Source: JBQLZQ01 sp052168355 (GTDB lineage Bacteria; Pseudomonadota; Alphaproteobacteria; DSM-16000; Inquilinaceae). From it: 64,000 nucleotides of DNA. The number at the start of each line of letters is the position of its first letter. Position 1 is the first letter of the stretch. The translations under genes and the position numbers were made by a program. The stretch covers positions 1-64,000 of the forward strand of contig JBQLZQ010000080.1 in NCBI GenBank assembly GCA_052168355.1, read 5' to 3'. The notes beneath the pieces are model-generated. The model was not told the origin of the DNA. It worked only from the letters and a program-made list of their open reading frames with translations, and ran no database searches. Shown here one piece after another: positions 63,116-64,000 of this stretch.

Positions 63116-64000
63116 GCCGCGAACCCCTGTTTGTCGGGGTCGATGTGGGCACGTCGGGCGTCCGGGTTCTGGCCATCGACGCGGCCCGCGCGACGGTGGC
63201 GCAGGGCAGCGCCAAACTGGCCGATTTCGGCATGGACAATCGGGATCCCGTCCTCTGGCGCGCGGCCATGGACGCCGCCTTTACATCCATGCTGAGTCAC
63301 GTGATGGCCGATCGCATCCTGGCCGTGGCCGTCGACGGCACGTCCGGTACAATGCTGGCGGTCGATGGCGATGGCGCTCCCGTCGCCGCGCCGCTGATGT
63401 ACAACGATCCGGTCGACGACGACGCCATCCTGGACGCGATCTCCGCCCACGCGCCGTTCACCAGCGCCGCCCATGGCGCGACATCCGCGCTGGCCCGCGC
63501 CATCCGCCTGCGGCGGACGCCGGGCGCGGTCCGTCTTGTGCATCAGGCCGACTGGATCGCCGGGCTTTTTTCCGAACGCTTCGATGTCTCCGACGAAAAC
63601 AACGCGCTCAAGACCGGATACGACCCGGTGGCGCGGCGCTGGCCGGACTGGATGACCCGTACCGGCGCGGACGTGGACAGGCTTCCCCGGGTGGTCGAGC
63701 CCGGCACGCCGGTGGGTCCGGCGTCCGGCCCGGCGGGGCGACGGTTCGGGCTGCGCCCGGACGCCCTGGTGGTGGCCGGAACCACCGATGGCTGCGCCTC
63801 GTTTCTGGCCACCGGCGCCAGCGAACCCGGCGACGCCGTCACCGCGCTGGGTACCACGCTGACCCTCAAGATGCTGTCGGAGACGCCTTTGTTCGCGCCG
63901 GAATTCGGTCTGTACAGTCACCGCATCGGCGACCGCTGGCTGGCCGGCGGCGCCTCCAACACCGGCGGCAACGTCATCGCCGCCTTCTTCGATGGCGACA
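63112..64000 (+). CDS. FGGY-family carbohydrate kinase, D-ribulokinase-like (cut by window end)
   Basis: The first 296 codons of a second FGGY kinase, distinct from the erythritol-kinase-like one. The phosphate loop GVDVGTSGVRVLAIDA, VAVDGTSGTML, the PLMYNDPVDDDA motif and VTALGTTLTLKML resemble the D-ribulose kinases of plants and cyanobacteria. The C-terminal lobe lies outside the window. Two different kinases in one operon suggest sequential or alternative substrates, for example a polyol and the ketose formed from it. Confidence 0.85.
   Translation, partial: MSREPLFVGVDVGTSGVRVLAIDAARATVAQGSAKLADFGMDNRDPVLWRAAMDAAFTSMLSHVMADRILAVAVDGTSGTMLAVDGDGAPVAAPLMYNDPVDDDAILDAISAHAPFTSAAHGATSALARAIRLRRTPGAVRLVHQADWIAGLFSERFDVSDENNALKTGYDPVARRWPDWMTRTGADVDRLPRVVEPGTPVGPASGPAGRRFGLRPDALVVAGTTDGCASFLATGASEPGDAVTALGTTLTLKMLSETPLFAPEFGLYSHRIGDRWLAGGASNTGGNVIAAFFDGD

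Overview
The window reads as alphaproteobacterial chromosome: high GC throughout, genes packed into long same-strand runs with ATGA/GTGA stop-start overlaps, and gene sets familiar from rhizobia and Rhodobacter relatives (smoEFGK-smoS-mtlK polyol genes, SorC- and DeoR-regulated ABC transporters, PuuE-like allantoinases). This assignment is an inference from gene content. I saw no rRNA, tRNA, CRISPR array or replication origin. Most of the 64 kb is a series of self-contained catabolic loci, each with its own ABC importer, regulator and enzymes, separated by small graveyards of insertion sequences and broken genes. Layout: (1) 665-4525, minus strand: a spermidine/putrescine-type ABC importer (Tat-exported binding protein, ATPase, two permeases), with a DeoR regulator upstream at 4723-5529. 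Divergent from it, 5644-12544, plus strand: seven genes joined end to end by overlapping codons (SIS protein, PfkB kinase, BtpA-like barrel, two PuuE-like cyclic-amide hydrolases, a racemase-fold protein without its catalytic cysteines, and an amidohydrolase). I recognise no described pathway with this set; my working idea is catabolism of a sugar-linked, five-membered cyclic ureide. (2) 12545-14830: relics of IS5 and IS481 transposases, an MFS fragment and an SDR tail around an intact exported-type aldo/keto reductase. (3) 14820-22742: TetR-controlled efflux and membrane-stress genes (OsmC, DoxX, RND adaptor, RND pump, MscS channel). (4) 22743-23450: IS3 orfA and isochorismatase-like relics. 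(5) 23451-35177: a GntR/FCD regulator divergent from an operon for an amino-acid-like or ureide compound: M20 peptidase-like protein, polar-amino-acid ABC importer, phosphotriesterase-like lactonase/amidase, DapA-family lyase, a remarkable three-part FeS/FAD oxidoreductase fusion, a DUF3830 protein and a dihydropyrimidinase/hydantoinase. (6) 35399-44180: a SorC regulator and the sorbitol/mannitol operon smoEFGK-smoS-mtlK plus an aldo/keto reductase. (7) 44518-50196: a flavin monooxygenase and cupin pair with a divergent AraC regulator, a type II NADH dehydrogenase and a class D beta-lactamase. (8) 50378-64000: an SDR, a second SorC regulator and a polyol or sugar operon with one binding protein, two permeases, two unlike ATPases, an erythritol-kinase-like FGGY kinase, a D-2-hydroxyacid dehydrogenase, a GlpD-type dehydrogenase, a class II aldolase and a second FGGY kinase cut by the window edge. 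How the parts fit: in every transport locus the binding protein is the first transport gene, and in three of the four a GC-rich hairpin sits between it and the first permease, probably to keep binding-protein mRNA in excess. Each locus has a dedicated regulator with palindromic sites visible beside it, so the window behaves as a set of separately induced scavenging modules.
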